This document shows positions 1 through 8,712 of a stretch of 64,000 nt of DNA, in pieces. Below the pieces are notes generated by a model, which saw only the letters and a list, made by a program, of their open reading frames with translations, was not told where the DNA came from and ran no database searches. Where the stretch lies: positions 620,001-684,000 of the forward strand of contig NZ_LR733264.1 of the NCBI RefSeq assembly GCF_902506495.1, written 5' to 3'. Each line of letters starts with the position of its first letter. Position 1 is the stretch's first letter. A program made the position numbers and the translations under genes. This stretch comes from Pseudomonas sp. 8O (GTDB taxonomy: Bacteria > Pseudomonadota > Gammaproteobacteria > Pseudomonadales > Pseudomonadaceae).

Positions 1-2
1 CG

Positions 3-485
3 CTGGTAAGCCATCAGCGCCTCCCGGTGTTGACCGATGCGCCATTGCGCGCAGCCCTGCGCCGCGCCATCGAACGCGTCCGTCTACACCGTCCGTTCGT
101 CATCGAGGGCTGTGTGCTGTTACCAGACCACCTGCATTGTCTTTGGCGCATGCCTCAAGGAGATGCAGATTTCGGGTCGCGCTGGTCGATGATCAAACGC
201 CTGACATCCCAGGCAATCGCGATCCCTGGAGCGGTCAGTTTGAGCCGTAGCCTGCGCCGCGAGTCGAGGCTGTGGCAGCGGCGTTTCTGGGAGCATCGCA
301 TTCATGATGGCGACGATTACCAGCGGCATATGGATTACCTGCATTTCAATCCGGTGAAGCATGGCCTGGTCGGTCGTGTGGCGGATTGGCCGTGGTCGAG
401 CTTTCATCGGTTGGTGACGGAGGGCGTATATCCGGCCGATTGGGGCGGTGATGCAGTGGTGGACAACGGTGAGTACGGCGAATGA
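3..485 (+). CDS. REP-associated tyrosine transposase (RAYT), 5' end outside window
   Basis: IS200-like Y1 transposase of the RAYT type, which are single-copy enzymes thought to mobilise REP palindromes. The HUH motif is visible as DHLHCLW in PDHLHCLWRMP, followed by the typical GDADF and SRWSMIKR segments and the C-terminal HFNPVKHGLV and WPWSSFHR motifs; the catalytic Tyr is probably in the DYQRHMDYLHFNP stretch. The frame is open back to base 3 with no stop, and the family's N-terminal part is missing, so the gene starts upstream of the window; the first internal start codon is a GTG at 27. A REP-like palindrome follows at 542, as expected for a RAYT beside its own REP family. Family assignment is firm; activity is unknown. 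Confidence 0.88.
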   Translation: MVSHQRLPVLTDAPLRAALRRAIERVRLHRPFVIEGCVLLPDHLHCLWRMPQGDADFGSRWSMIKRLTSQAIAIPGAVSLSRSLRRESRLWQRRFWEHRIHDGDDYQRHMDYLHFNPVKHGLVGRVADWPWSSFHRLVTEGVYPADWGGDAVVDNGEYGE

Positions 486-541
486 CGCGGTGCGCGTGGC
501 CTGGGCGGCCCCGCGACACCCTACGGGTAGCGGCAGTGTTC

Positions 542-563
542 GTAGGGTGCGCCGCGCGCACCA
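542..563 (+). repeat. REP-like palindrome, family A (GTAGGGTGCGCC type)
   Basis: An imperfect palindrome beginning GTAGGGTGCGCCGCGCGCACC lies 56 bp after the transposase stop. The same motif recurs at 1593-1615 (inverted), 11483-11562 (inverted pair) and 31676-31733 (inverted pair). Its position next to the RAYT makes it the best candidate for the cognate REP. The rest of the 486-693 gap holds no gene that I can support. Confidence 0.7.
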
Positions 564-693
564 ACTTTTTTCAATGTGCCTGTCGATTCTTCCGTCGCCT
601 ATTCGACTACTGCATAGAACCCCACTCTGGGTTCACTGTCAGCCGTAGGGAGACACCCTGCGCGCGACTTCGACTCGAACAAGGAGAAAGGCG

Positions 694-1128
694 ATGCGTT
701 TCATGGTGATTGTCAAAGCGACGGCCGATTCCGAAGCCGGTCTGGTGCCCAGCGAAGAGCTGCTGACGGCCATGGGCCGTTACAACGAAGAGCTGGCAGC
801 CGCTGGTGTGATCCAGGCAGCCGAAGGTTTGCACCCGAGCTCCAGGGGAGCACGGGTGCGGTTCTCCGGGGCGCAGCGCACAGTGATCGACGGCCCCTTC
901 ATGGAAACCAAGGAGCTGGTAGCCGGTTTCTGGATCTTTCGGTGCGAATCGCTGCAGGCCTGCATCGACTGGGTCAAGCGTTGCCCCAACCCCATGCCTG
1001 GCGAATCCGATATCGAGATTCGACAGATCTTCGAGGCCGAGGATTTCGGCGCCGAGTTCACCCCCGAGTTGCGTGAGCAGGAAGACCGTATTCGCGCGCG
1101 CATGAGCAGTGAAAATCAAGGAGCGTAA
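694..1128 (+). CDS. YCII-related (DGPF-domain) family protein
   Basis: A 144-residue soluble protein of the YCII/DGPF family, recognised by the N-terminal MRFMVIVKA strand and the IDGPFMETKELVAGF motif in the middle. Family members are small dimeric alpha/beta ferredoxin-like proteins that often sit next to extracytoplasmic-function sigma factors or glyoxalase-like genes; no reaction is established for this subgroup. The start is supported by AAGGAG seven bases upstream. The stop TAA overlaps the ATG of the next gene (TAATG), so the two are translationally coupled. Confidence 0.82.
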   Translation: MRFMVIVKATADSEAGLVPSEELLTAMGRYNEELAAAGVIQAAEGLHPSSRGARVRFSGAQRTVIDGPFMETKELVAGFWIFRCESLQACIDWVKRCPNPMPGESDIEIRQIFEAEDFGAEFTPELREQEDRIRARMSSENQGA

Positions 1129-1550
1129 TGATGAAGATTCATGCCTATCTGATGTTCGATGGCCAGTGCGAGGCCGCCTTCAACCGCTACGCCGAGGTCT
1201 TCGGCGGTAACCTGGAGATGATGCGCTACGCCGACAGCCCTGAGGATATGGAGGTTCCGGCCGAGTACCAGCAGCGTGTCATGCACGTCTGCCTGACCGT
1301 TGGCGATCAGTTGCTGATGGCCTCCGACAATCTGCCGCAGTACCCCTATGAGGGGATCAAGGGGTGTTCCGTTTCCCTGCAGGTGGACAACGTGCCGGAG
1401 GCCGAGCGCCTGTACGAGGCATTGTCGGCCGGCGGTTCGGTGCAGATGGAGCTGCAGGCGACCTTCTGGGCGACCCGCTTCGCCATGCTTACCGACCGTT
1501 TCGGCGTGTCCTGGATGATCAACTGCATGGTCGATAGCCAGCAGGGTTGA
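1128..1550 (+). CDS. VOC-family (PhnB/glyoxalase-like) protein
   Basis: A 140-residue single-domain vicinal-oxygen-chelate protein of the PhnB-like subgroup. Characteristic segments are AYLMFDGQCEAAFNRYAEVFGG at the N terminus (the usual YLxFDGxxxEAxxFY pattern), MASDN in the middle and FGVSWMIN near the C terminus. Such proteins are often called 3-demethylubiquinone-9 methyltransferase-like in databases, but they lack a methyltransferase fold and have no proven substrate. The gene overlaps the YCII gene by one base; a second ATG directly follows the first, so the exact start is uncertain by one codon. The pair forms a two-gene operon. Confidence 0.82.
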   Translation: MMKIHAYLMFDGQCEAAFNRYAEVFGGNLEMMRYADSPEDMEVPAEYQQRVMHVCLTVGDQLLMASDNLPQYPYEGIKGCSVSLQVDNVPEAERLYEALSAGGSVQMELQATFWATRFAMLTDRFGVSWMINCMVDSQQG

Positions 1551-1592
1551 GCCTGTTCTATGCCTGTTGCCACCCAGATGCCTAAGTCGGCT

Positions 1593-1615
1593 TTGGTGCG
1601 CACGGCGCACCCTAC
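1593..1615 (-). repeat. REP-like palindrome, family A, inverted
   Basis: TTGGTGCGCACGGCGCACCCTAC is the reverse complement of the family A motif at 542-563. Together they bracket the YCII-VOC pair in inverted orientation. Confidence 0.65.
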
Positions 1616-1653
1616 GACGGGTGCGGATGCAGTTCTGGGGAAGGAGCATGTGC

Positions 1654-1732
1654 CTTCGCGGCTGAAGCCGCTCCTACCGAGTGAATGAGCTCCGTAGGAG
1701 CGGCTGGGCGGCATTCCGTTTCAGCCGCGAAG
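1654..1732. repeat. Inverted pair of family C repeats (GTAGGAGCGGCT type)
   Basis: Two facing copies: a left arm reading TTCGCGGCTGAAGCCGCTCC and a right arm that starts at GTAGGAGCGGCT and ends in CAGCCGCGAAG. The pair sits between the convergent VOC and glucosylglycerol genes. Related palindromes occur at 13481-13545, 17200-17303, 19511-19568, 20691-20824 and 51708-51766. Confidence 0.65.
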
Positions 1733-1738
1733 CGCTTT

Positions 1739-3997
1739 TCAGCTCACCAGCGTCAGCGGCTCGGGCTCTTCCTGCACCTGCACGCCGGAGAGAAACTCCT
1801 CGCCCCAACGGCGAATGTCGTTGTAGCAGACGATGTCGAACAGCTCGCGCAGGCGCGCCTGGGCTTCGCTTTTCGGCAGGTTCAGCGCCAGGTAGCAGGT
1901 CTGCGCAAGGTCGGCCGGATCGTGCGGGTTGGTCAAAAGTGCGCCCTTGAGCTCGGCGGCCGCACCCGCGAACTCCGATAGCACCAGCACGCCACGTCCA
2001 CCCAGCAGGCCCTGGGCGGCGACGAATTCCTTGGCTACCAGGTTGAGGCCATCGCGCAGTGGGGTGATCCACATGACGTCGGCCATGGCATACCAGGCGC
2101 TGACTTCCTCGAACGGCAGGCTGCGGAAGAAGAACTGCAGCGGCGTCCAGCCGATGCGGGCGAAGCGGCCATTGATACGGCCGACGGCCTGTTCGATCTG
2201 CGTCTGCAACTCGTCGTAGATGGTCATTTCCTTGGCCGCCGGCACGCAGACGGTGACCAGGGTGACCTTGCCGATCAGCTCGGGGTTATCGGCCAGCAGG
2301 CGCTCGTAAGCGTTGAGCTTTTCCAGAATGCCTTTGGTGTAGTCAAGCCGTTCCACCGAGAGGATCAGCTTCACGCCTTTCATTTCCTCGCGCAGCTGGC
2401 CCATCAGCTCCTTGATCTTCGGCGCTTCCAGCGCATTACGTACGCGCTCGATGTCCAGCCCGACCGGGTGCGCGCCGAGTTTGACCTGGCGGGTGCCGGT
2501 ATCCAGTGCGGTGGTCATGCGCTCCAGTCCTACGGCGCAACCATAGGTGATGAAGCGTGGGGCGCAGTTCTGCCGCTCCAGGGTCTTGAGCGGGAATACA
2601 CCACGGGCGACGTCGACGAAGTTTTCCACCTGCCGTGGGATGTGAAAACCGATGTAGTCGCACTGCAGCAGGCTGCCAACGATCTGCCGGCGCCAGGGCA
2701 GCACGTTGAACACGTCCGCCGAGGGAAAGTAGGTGTGGTGGAAGAAGGCGATGCGCAGGTCCGGGCGCAGCTCGCGCAGGTAGGCCGGCACCATCCACAG
2801 GTTGTAGTCGTGCAGCCAGACGATGGCGCCCTCGGCGGCCTCCAGCGCCGTACGTTCGGCGAAAGCGCGGTTGACCTTGAGGAACACCTGCCAGTCGTCT
2901 TCGTTGAAGGTGGCGCGCTCCCAGAAGGTGTGCAGGGTCGGCCAGAAGGCTTCCTTGGAGAAGCGCTTGTAGAAGATGTCCACTTCTTCCTTGCTCAGTT
3001 TGACCCGCGCCGCGGTGAGCTTGGGATAGCGTTCGGCGTCCACCGTGGTGTGGCTGTCGAACGGCTCGTCGCCATCCTCGTGCACGGCCCAGGCCACCCA
3101 GGAGCCGGGGCGGCCATCGCCGAAGAAACTCAGCAGGGTGGGGATGATGCCGTTGGGCGAGGTCGGGCGACGGCGCTGCAGCTTGCCGGCGTCATTGCGG
3201 TATTCCTCATAGGGCAGGCGGTGATAGACCATCACCAGCTCGGCCTTGCCCGGCTGCGCGGCCTGGCGGCGTTCGGCAGCGATGCCGTGCTCGCCGAGAA
3301 AGCCAAAGTGGGCGAAGGCTTCGAGAATGCCGCCGCAGCCAGGGCGAGTGGCGTGCAGGGTGCGCGAGTGGCTGGCGGTGGCCTCCAACAGGGCGGTTTC
3401 CGACTGACCGACGCACACACCGTGGAAGCTGGCGCTGAGCATGGACAGGTCGTTGAGCGTATCGCCGGCAGCCAGTACCTGATCGTGGCTCAGCTCCAGC
3501 CAGTCGGCCAGAGCCTGCAGGCTGCTGCCCTTGTTCACGCCCCTGGGCAGAAAGTCCAGGTACAGCTCGGCGGAGTAGAGCAGGTCGCAGCCCAGCTCAT
3601 CGGCGATCTCGCGCAGCGCCGGGTTGGCCGCCTGTTCAGGTGTGCAGAAGTAGGAGCAGCGGCGCGCCTGCGGTACGTCCTGGCGCTCAAGGCCGAGCGG
3701 CTCGATGGCGCTGGCCACCTGGGTTTCTCCGGGCCAGCGGGCGTCGACCACGCTCTGCAACGGCTGGATCGGTTGCAGGCTGTCGCCATGTACCAGCGTC
3801 GCGCCGACGTCGGCGATGATGTAGTCAGGCTGCGGCAGCGTCGGGTCGGCCAGCAGCGGCAGCACCGCCTCCAGGCTGCGCCCGGTGACGTAGGCGAGCT
3901 TGATCTCGGGATGAGCGGCGATGGTCTGATAAAGGCTCAGGCGATCCTCGGGATCGCCAGCGAGAAAGGTTCCATCCAGGTCGGTAGCAAGTAGCAT
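1739..3997 (-). CDS. ggpPS: Bifunctional glucosylglycerol-phosphate phosphatase/synthase
   Basis: A 752-residue fusion. Residues 1 to about 240 are a HAD-IIB phosphatase (LLATDLDGTF near the N terminus, AAGDTLNDLSML later). The rest is a GT20 retaining glycosyltransferase with IVWLHDYNLWMVP, FFHHTYFPS and SVERLDYTKGI segments. In Azotobacter and Pseudomonas this fusion makes the osmolyte glucosylglycerol from ADP-glucose and glycerol 3-phosphate, the HAD half removing the phosphate. The LHDYNLW version of the usual VHDYHL motif favours the glucosylglycerol branch over trehalose-6-phosphate synthase. I chose the ATG at 3997 because GGAGA lies eight bases before it and the HAD fold starts immediately; the frame is open further upstream. 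The function fits the second osmolyte locus at 57-62 kb. Confidence 0.85.
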   Translation of the reverse strand: MLLATDLDGTFLAGDPEDRLSLYQTIAAHPEIKLAYVTGRSLEAVLPLLADPTLPQPDYIIADVGATLVHGDSLQPIQPLQSVVDARWPGETQVASAIEPLGLERQDVPQARRCSYFCTPEQAANPALREIADELGCDLLYSAELYLDFLPRGVNKGSSLQALADWLELSHDQVLAAGDTLNDLSMLSASFHGVCVGQSETALLEATASHSRTLHATRPGCGGILEAFAHFGFLGEHGIAAERRQAAQPGKAELVMVYHRLPYEEYRNDAGKLQRRRPTSPNGIIPTLLSFFGDGRPGSWVAWAVHEDGDEPFDSHTTVDAERYPKLTAARVKLSKEEVDIFYKRFSKEAFWPTLHTFWERATFNEDDWQVFLKVNRAFAERTALEAAEGAIVWLHDYNLWMVPAYLRELRPDLRIAFFHHTYFPSADVFNVLPWRRQIVGSLLQCDYIGFHIPRQVENFVDVARGVFPLKTLERQNCAPRFITYGCAVGLERMTTALDTGTRQVKLGAHPVGLDIERVRNALEAPKIKELMGQLREEMKGVKLILSVERLDYTKGILEKLNAYERLLADNPELIGKVTLVTVCVPAAKEMTIYDELQTQIEQAVGRINGRFARIGWTPLQFFFRSLPFEEVSAWYAMADVMWITPLRDGLNLVAKEFVAAQGLLGGRGVLVLSEFAGAAAELKGALLTNPHDPADLAQTCYLALNLPKSEAQARLRELFDIVCYNDIRRWGEEFLSGVQVQEEPEPLTLVS

Positions 3998-4112
3998 CGT
4001 TGTTTCTCCAGAAGTGGCCGGTACGGCTCGGCGCGAATGCGAGCGGCCGACGGGCCGGGTTTCTGGCTGCTTGGGGTAGGCTCGCGGCCTTGCCGAAACA
4101 GCCATCCTTCAA

Positions 4113-4134
4113 CAGGCTGTTTTTCAACAGCCTG
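4113..4134. repeat. Nine-bp perfect hairpin between MFS gene and ggpPS
   Basis: CAGGCTGTT and AACAGCCTG form a perfect nine-base-pair stem around a TTTC loop in the short gap between two genes read leftward. There is no T-tract on the minus strand, so it is not a clear terminator; it may slow readthrough or be a degenerate repeat. Confidence 0.45.
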
Positions 4135-4142
4135 CCAGGTGT

Positions 4143-5405
4143 TCAGGAGGCGTTGGGGGAAGGTTCCTCCGTGGCTTCGTGGTCTTGTGGCGGTGCATCG
4201 GGCATCAGCTCCAGCACCGTGGGGCTGGTACGCAGCATGGGTACGAAGTGCGCGGCGTCGCCGCTGACCAGATCGCTGACATGGCGCAGCCGGTAAAAGG
4301 TGTAGGCGGCCAGCAGGCCGAGGGTGCTGGCGAAATACAGCGGCAGTGCGCCGGCGCCCAGTTGTTCCATCAGTACGCCGGCCAGCAGCGGCCCACACAC
4401 CGAGCCGATGCCGTTGACCATCAGCAGGCTGGCGGAGCCGGAAAGGATCTCGTCGCTGTGCAACTGGTCGATCAGTTGCGCCACGGCGATGGGGTAGATG
4501 GCGAAGGCCAGGCCGCCCCAGATGAATATGGCGCCGAGCAGCAGCGGGCCGGCTGGCAGCAGGCTCATGATCAGCGCCAGGGCGACTGCCAGTATCACGA
4601 CCCAGAGCAGCACCTGGCGCCGGTCGTGGCGATCGGAGTAGATACCGATGGGCCATTGCAGCAGGGCGCCGCCGAGAATGGTCGCGGTCATCAGCAGGCC
4701 GACGCCGGACGTATCGAAGCCGGCCAGGCTGGCGTAGACCGGCGCCATGCCCCAGAAGGCGCCGAGTGCCAGCCCGGACAAACCCGCAGCGACGATGGCC
4801 AGCGGCGCGATAGTCCACAGTTGGCGCAGGTTGCTCGGCGGTGTCTCGGGCAGACTTGGCTGTGCCTGGCGGGTGAGGGTAATGGGCATCAACGCGGCGC
4901 TGATGAGGATGGCGGCGATGGCGAACAGGGTGAACTGCACCGGGTCGGCCAGGTGCAGCAACTGCTGGGCCAGCGCCAGGGCACCGAGGTTGACCGCCAT
5001 GTACACGGCGAACACCTGGCCGCGCTTGTCGTTGGGTGCCTGGGCGTTGAGCCAACTCTCGATGACCATGTACAGCGTTACCAGCCCCAGGCCGTAGAGC
5101 ACGCGCAGAAGCAACCAGACCCAGGGATCGATCAGCAGCAGATGGAGCAGGGCAGCGATGGCGGCCAGTGCGGCACAACAGGCGAACGCGCGAATGTGCC
5201 CGATACGTTTGACCAGCGGAGTCGCCAGCCAGGTACCGAGGAGGAACCCGACGAAGTACCCGGACATGATCAGTCCGAGCATCGTGGTGGAGTAGCCTTC
5301 GGCGACGCCACGCAGGGTCAGTAGGGTGTTGAGCAGACCATTGCCAAGCAGGAGTAACGCGACCCCGCTCAGCAACGAACTGATGGGGGCAATCAGGGAC
5401 CACAT
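4143..5405 (-). CDS. MFS transporter (YcaD-like)
   Basis: About 420 residues with roughly twelve hydrophobic segments from the first residues (SLIAPISSLLSGVALLLLG) to near residue 390, then a polar acidic tail. The GTWLATPLVKRIGHIRAF segment is the MFS loop 2/3 motif. Closest in appearance to the YcaD-type MFS carriers; the substrate cannot be read from the sequence. The frame extends to 5525, but that part is lysine-rich and AT-rich, so I place the start at the ATG at 5405 where the first membrane helix begins. The AT-rich 145 bp upstream probably holds its promoter. Confidence 0.8.
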   Translation of the reverse strand: MWSLIAPISSLLSGVALLLLGNGLLNTLLTLRGVAEGYSTTMLGLIMSGYFVGFLLGTWLATPLVKRIGHIRAFACCAALAAIAALLHLLLIDPWVWLLLRVLYGLGLVTLYMVIESWLNAQAPNDKRGQVFAVYMAVNLGALALAQQLLHLADPVQFTLFAIAAILISAALMPITLTRQAQPSLPETPPSNLRQLWTIAPLAIVAAGLSGLALGAFWGMAPVYASLAGFDTSGVGLLMTATILGGALLQWPIGIYSDRHDRRQVLLWVVILAVALALIMSLLPAGPLLLGAIFIWGGLAFAIYPIAVAQLIDQLHSDEILSGSASLLMVNGIGSVCGPLLAGVLMEQLGAGALPLYFASTLGLLAAYTFYRLRHVSDLVSGDAAHFVPMLRTSPTVLELMPDAPPQDHEATEEPSPNAS

Positions 5406-5550
5406 GCGAACTACCCTAGGGAACTGTGCCCCTGATGGCAAGCATGAAGTACGCCATGTTTTTTGTGATTGTTTTTTATCTATTTGATTTTTAAGGATTA
5501 TTTTTACTGATAAACGGTCGTGCAATATTTTGGCGGCAAACTTGGCCCCA

Positions 5551-6894
5551 TCATGGTGCTTCGTTCGCGATTTGCAGGGGCATCAGCGGCTGCTCCGAGT
5601 CCTGCAATGTGCGGTTGAGACGAGTGATGAAATCGTTGATTTCCTCGCGCTCGCGACGCTCGGTCAGATGGCGCTCGGCGGTATCGCGCACGCTGCGTGC
5701 GTGGCGCAGCAGGTCGGCGCGTTGCTGCGTGCTGGCGGGGCGATGCAGCAGGTTCTTGAAGGCCTGCAGCAGGCTGACCAGTACGCTGACATCCGCCGCA
5801 CCGTAGGCGCGTATCGGCCCCAGCAGTTGCAGCAGCAACTGGTCCAGCGACAGTTCCTGGTAGCACAGCCGTGGTGGCTCGTCAGGCAGGCTGGCGAAAT
5901 CTCGCTCGGACAACGCCAGGCGCCGACTCAGCAGCACGCTGAGCAGGTCCACCGTCTTGATCGCCGTGCCGGGATCGTTGATGCCGGGGCTCAGCGCCTT
6001 CACGGCGATTTCCGACATCTGCCGGCAACCGAAGAGGTAATGGGTGCTGGCGTACTCTTCGATGAAGAAGTCGAAGCAGTCGAGCAGTTGCTGGCAAACG
6101 GCCTCATCCAGCGGACGTTCCAGGCAAAACAGCGGATGCCCCTCGCTGACGAAGAAACCACGGTGGGCGAGTACCGTCATGCGTACCTGATGGCGACGCA
6201 GCAGCGTGTTGACCTCTTTGACGTTGAGTTCCTTGAAGTAGCCGTTGCGCTGCGCATTGACGGTTACCCATTCGCGGTCGTCCGGCCACTGTGGCGCGGC
6301 GTCGCGCGAGGCCGGGCCGCCGCTGCAGGCATCGAGCTTTGCCAGGCTGGCGTTGTAGAGGTTGCTGAGGATGTGCTCGACCTGAATCGACTGCGAGATC
6401 GAACGGATGAAGTGCACGAACAGACCCAGGCAGGTGATGCCCAGCACCAGGGTGATCAGCACGCCGAGGCTCGGCACACGGTCGCTGTTGCCCTGTTCGA
6501 TGGTGGTGATCAGCAGCAGTGCGTAGAGGATGCTGCCGAGGTAGATGCCCAGGGTTTTCTGGTGGCCCTTGCTGCTGATCAATCCCGGAATCACCCGTGG
6601 CGAAAGCGATGCCGCAGCATTGTTGAGCACCACCATGACCATCGAGAAGCTGAACACCATCAGCGACAGAATGCCGGCCACCAGGGTGCCGAGAATCAGC
6701 CTGGCGTTGTCGGCGTTGCGCACCAGGCCAAGATCGAAATGCCCCTTGAGCGTCATCATCCAGGGCTGGTATTCGATGGCCATGGTCAGCAGGCACAGCA
6801 GGAAGAAGCCGATGGCGATCAGCGTCGGGTAGAACGCCAGGCTGTGGATGATGCGCTGGTAGGCGCGAAAGAGAATGTTGCTGGGTACGGCCAT
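5551..6894 (-). CDS. DUF2254 family membrane protein
   Basis: A protein of about 447 residues with membrane helices near the N terminus (LAFYPTLIAIGFFLLCLLTMAI), around residues 90-120 (LVAGILSLMVFSFSMVMVVLNNAA) and at about 130-170, followed by a long soluble domain containing SPGINDPGTAIKTVDLL. This matches DUF2254 proteins, whose function is unknown. The frame is open to 6927 with a GTG, but the ATG at 6894 gives a more usual N terminus; no strong ribosome-binding site distinguishes them. It is read leftward toward the MFS gene with a 145-bp gap, so the two are probably separate units. Confidence 0.75.
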   Translation of the reverse strand: MAVPSNILFRAYQRIIHSLAFYPTLIAIGFFLLCLLTMAIEYQPWMMTLKGHFDLGLVRNADNARLILGTLVAGILSLMVFSFSMVMVVLNNAAASLSPRVIPGLISSKGHQKTLGIYLGSILYALLLITTIEQGNSDRVPSLGVLITLVLGITCLGLFVHFIRSISQSIQVEHILSNLYNASLAKLDACSGGPASRDAAPQWPDDREWVTVNAQRNGYFKELNVKEVNTLLRRHQVRMTVLAHRGFFVSEGHPLFCLERPLDEAVCQQLLDCFDFFIEEYASTHYLFGCRQMSEIAVKALSPGINDPGTAIKTVDLLSVLLSRRLALSERDFASLPDEPPRLCYQELSLDQLLLQLLGPIRAYGAADVSVLVSLLQAFKNLLHRPASTQQRADLLRHARSVRDTAERHLTERREREEINDFITRLNRTLQDSEQPLMPLQIANEAP

Positions 6895-6978
6895 TGGCGA
6901 ATCCGTCGTGAATGGCGATGACCGCACTATAGCCGTGAAGTGGGCAGGCGGCGGTCTTTGAGACTACCGCCTGCGGAC

Positions 6979-8178
6979 TCAGTTCACGCAGACCCGGGCG
7001 ATGGCGTCGGCCAACTGATCCAGTCGGCTGGCGTCCAGCCCGGCGACGTTGGCGCGGCCACTGCCGACCATGTACACGCTGAATTCCTCACGCAGGCGTT
7101 GCACCTGCAACGGCGACAGACCGGTGTAGGAGAACATGCCGCGTTGCTCGGCTATGTGCGCGAAGCGCTCGCTCAGACCGTGCGGTGCCAGTGCCTCGAC
7201 CAGGCCGTGACGCAGGCTGGCGACGCGCAGGCGCATGTTTTTCAGCTCGTCCAGCCACAGCGCCTTGAGTTCTTCGTCGCCGAGAATCTGCGCCACCACG
7301 GCGGCGCCATGGGCCGGCGGCGTCGACCACAGGTTGCGGGCAATGGACGCCAGCTGGCTGCGGATGTCGACGAGCTTTTCGGCGTCGCCGGTGCAGACGA
7401 TCAGCGCGCCGGTGCGCTCGCGGTAGAGGCCGAAGTTCTTCGAGCAGGAACTGGTGATCAGCAGCTCCGGCAGTTCGGCGGCGAACAGGCGCACGGCCCA
7501 GGCGTCCTGCTCCAGGCCATCACCGAAGCCCTGGTAGGCGAAGTCGATCAGCGGCAGCAGTTCACGCGCCTTGACCACTTCCAGCACACGCTTGAAGTCG
7601 CGCGGGGTGAGGTCGAAGCCGGTGGGGTTGTGGCAGCAGGCATGCAACAGCACCACGTCGCCCTTGGGCAGGTGGGTGAGGGCAGCGATCATGGCCTCCA
7701 CGTCGAGGCGATTGTCGGCGCCGACGTAAGGGTAGTGACCGACCTTGAGCCCGGCTTCGGCGAACAGGGTTTCATGGATCGGCCAGGTCGGATCGCTCAG
7801 CCAGATACCGCGCCCCGGCAGACAGTGGCGGATGAAGTCACCTGCCAGGCGCAGGGCGCCGGTGCCACCTGGCGTTTGCGTCGCGGCGGCACGCTGCTCG
7901 GCGAGCAGGGCCGAGTCAGCGCCCAGCACCAGTTGGCTCAGCAGCGTGCCGAATGTCGCGTCGCCGTGACCACCGATGTAGGTCTTGGTTTGCTCGATAT
8001 CGATCAGGCGCTGCTCGGCAAGCTTCACCGCACGTGGGATTGGCGTCAGGCCCTGAGCGTCCTTGTAGACGCCGACGCCGAGGTCCAGGCGCGCCGGGTT
8101 GCTGTCGAGGCGATAGGCTTCCATCAGGCTGAGGATGGGGTCGCCCGGCACGCGGGTGACCTGGGCGAAGTGGCTCAC
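6979..8178 (-). CDS. phhC: Aromatic amino acid aminotransferase
   Basis: A class I/II PLP-dependent aminotransferase of 399 residues, the aspartate/tyrosine type (TyrB-like). It opens [21 protein letters not shown], and the PLP lysine lies in [28 protein letters not shown] and the C-terminal GRANVAGL region bind substrate and cofactor. It transaminates tyrosine or phenylalanine to the 2-oxo acids during catabolism. The start is the GTG at 8178, whose bases overlap the TGA stop of phhB (GTGA), so the two are translationally coupled. The ORF continues upstream in frame only as antisense of phhB. Last gene of the phhA-phhB-phhC unit. Confidence 0.92.
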   Translation of the reverse strand: MSHFAQVTRVPGDPILSLMEAYRLDSNPARLDLGVGVYKDAQGLTPIPRAVKLAEQRLIDIEQTKTYIGGHGDATFGTLLSQLVLGADSALLAEQRAAATQTPGGTGALRLAGDFIRHCLPGRGIWLSDPTWPIHETLFAEAGLKVGHYPYVGADNRLDVEAMIAALTHLPKGDVVLLHACCHNPTGFDLTPRDFKRVLEVVKARELLPLIDFAYQGFGDGLEQDAWAVRLFAAELPELLITSSCSKNFGLYRERTGALIVCTGDAEKLVDIRSQLASIARNLWSTPPAHGAAVVAQILGDEELKALWLDELKNMRLRVASLRHGLVEALAPHGLSERFAHIAEQRGMFSYTGLSPLQVQRLREEFSVYMVGSGRANVAGLDASRLDQLADAIARVCVN

Positions 8179-8528
8179 TTGCGGCCCTCGGCGCTGGCTG
8201 CCAGCACATCGGTACGTGCGGCCATGATGAAGTCGTTGCGGTGCAGGCCGCGCATTTCGTGGCTCCACCAGGTGACGGTGACCTTGCCCCATTCGGTGAG
8301 CAGAGCCGGGTGGTGGCCGACTTCCTCGGCGATGGCGCCAACCGCGTTGGTGAACGCCAGGGCGTGGCGGAAGTTTTTGAACAGGTACACGCGCTCCAAC
8401 TCCATGTGGTCGCCGCGTACCTCGATGTTCCAGTCGGGGATCTCGCGGATCAGCTCGGCCAGTTCTTCATCGGTCACTTTCGGCGCATCGGCGCGGCAGG
8501 CTTCGCATTGGGCTTGGGCAAGGGACAT
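8175..8528 (-). CDS. phhB: Pterin-4a-carbinolamine dehydratase
   Basis: A 117-residue protein that regenerates the pterin cofactor used by PhhA by dehydrating 4a-hydroxytetrahydrobiopterin. The family pattern is clear: [23 protein letters not shown] carries the catalytic histidines. The start at 8528 is preceded by AGGAGA five bases upstream, and the length matches the Pseudomonas PhhB of about 118 residues. It follows phhA after a 184-bp gap filled mostly by a REP pair and overlaps phhC by four bases. Confidence 0.94.
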   Translation of the reverse strand: MSLAQAQCEACRADAPKVTDEELAELIREIPDWNIEVRGDHMELERVYLFKNFRHALAFTNAVGAIAEEVGHHPALLTEWGKVTVTWWSHEMRGLHRNDFIMAARTDVLAASAEGRK

Positions 8529-8547
8529 GAGGCTCTCCTGATTATTC

Positions 8548-8607
8548 GTAGCCCGGATGAAATCCGGGGCCATGTCTGTGAACGATCCCGGATTGCATCC
8601 GGGCTAC
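8548..8607. repeat. Inverted pair of family B REPs (GTAGCCCGGATG type)
   Basis: Two facing copies of GTAGCCCGGATGnAATCCGGG lie between phhA and phhB inside the operon, where they can fold in mRNA and may protect the phhA message or uncouple phhB. Other copies are at 14489-14538, 18550-18617 and 63894-63944. Confidence 0.75.
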
Positions 8608-8712
8608 TCATCTGGGGTGTTCGACGCAGTGAAGACACGAAGCGTTTCCTGTGCAGGATAAAGGCTGCGTGAACCACTGCCCGTTCGCATAAACGGGCGA
8701 GGGGCTAAAAGG

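Noticed and set aside
2468-3994. 508-residue plus-strand ORF opposite ggpPS
   Set aside because: Low-complexity Val/Gln/Gly-rich translation typical of the antisense frame of a GC-rich gene; no family motifs; the minus-strand gene is clear.
6940-8541. 533-residue plus-strand ORF opposite phhC and phhB
   Set aside because: Spans two well-supported minus-strand genes and shows antisense amino-acid composition.
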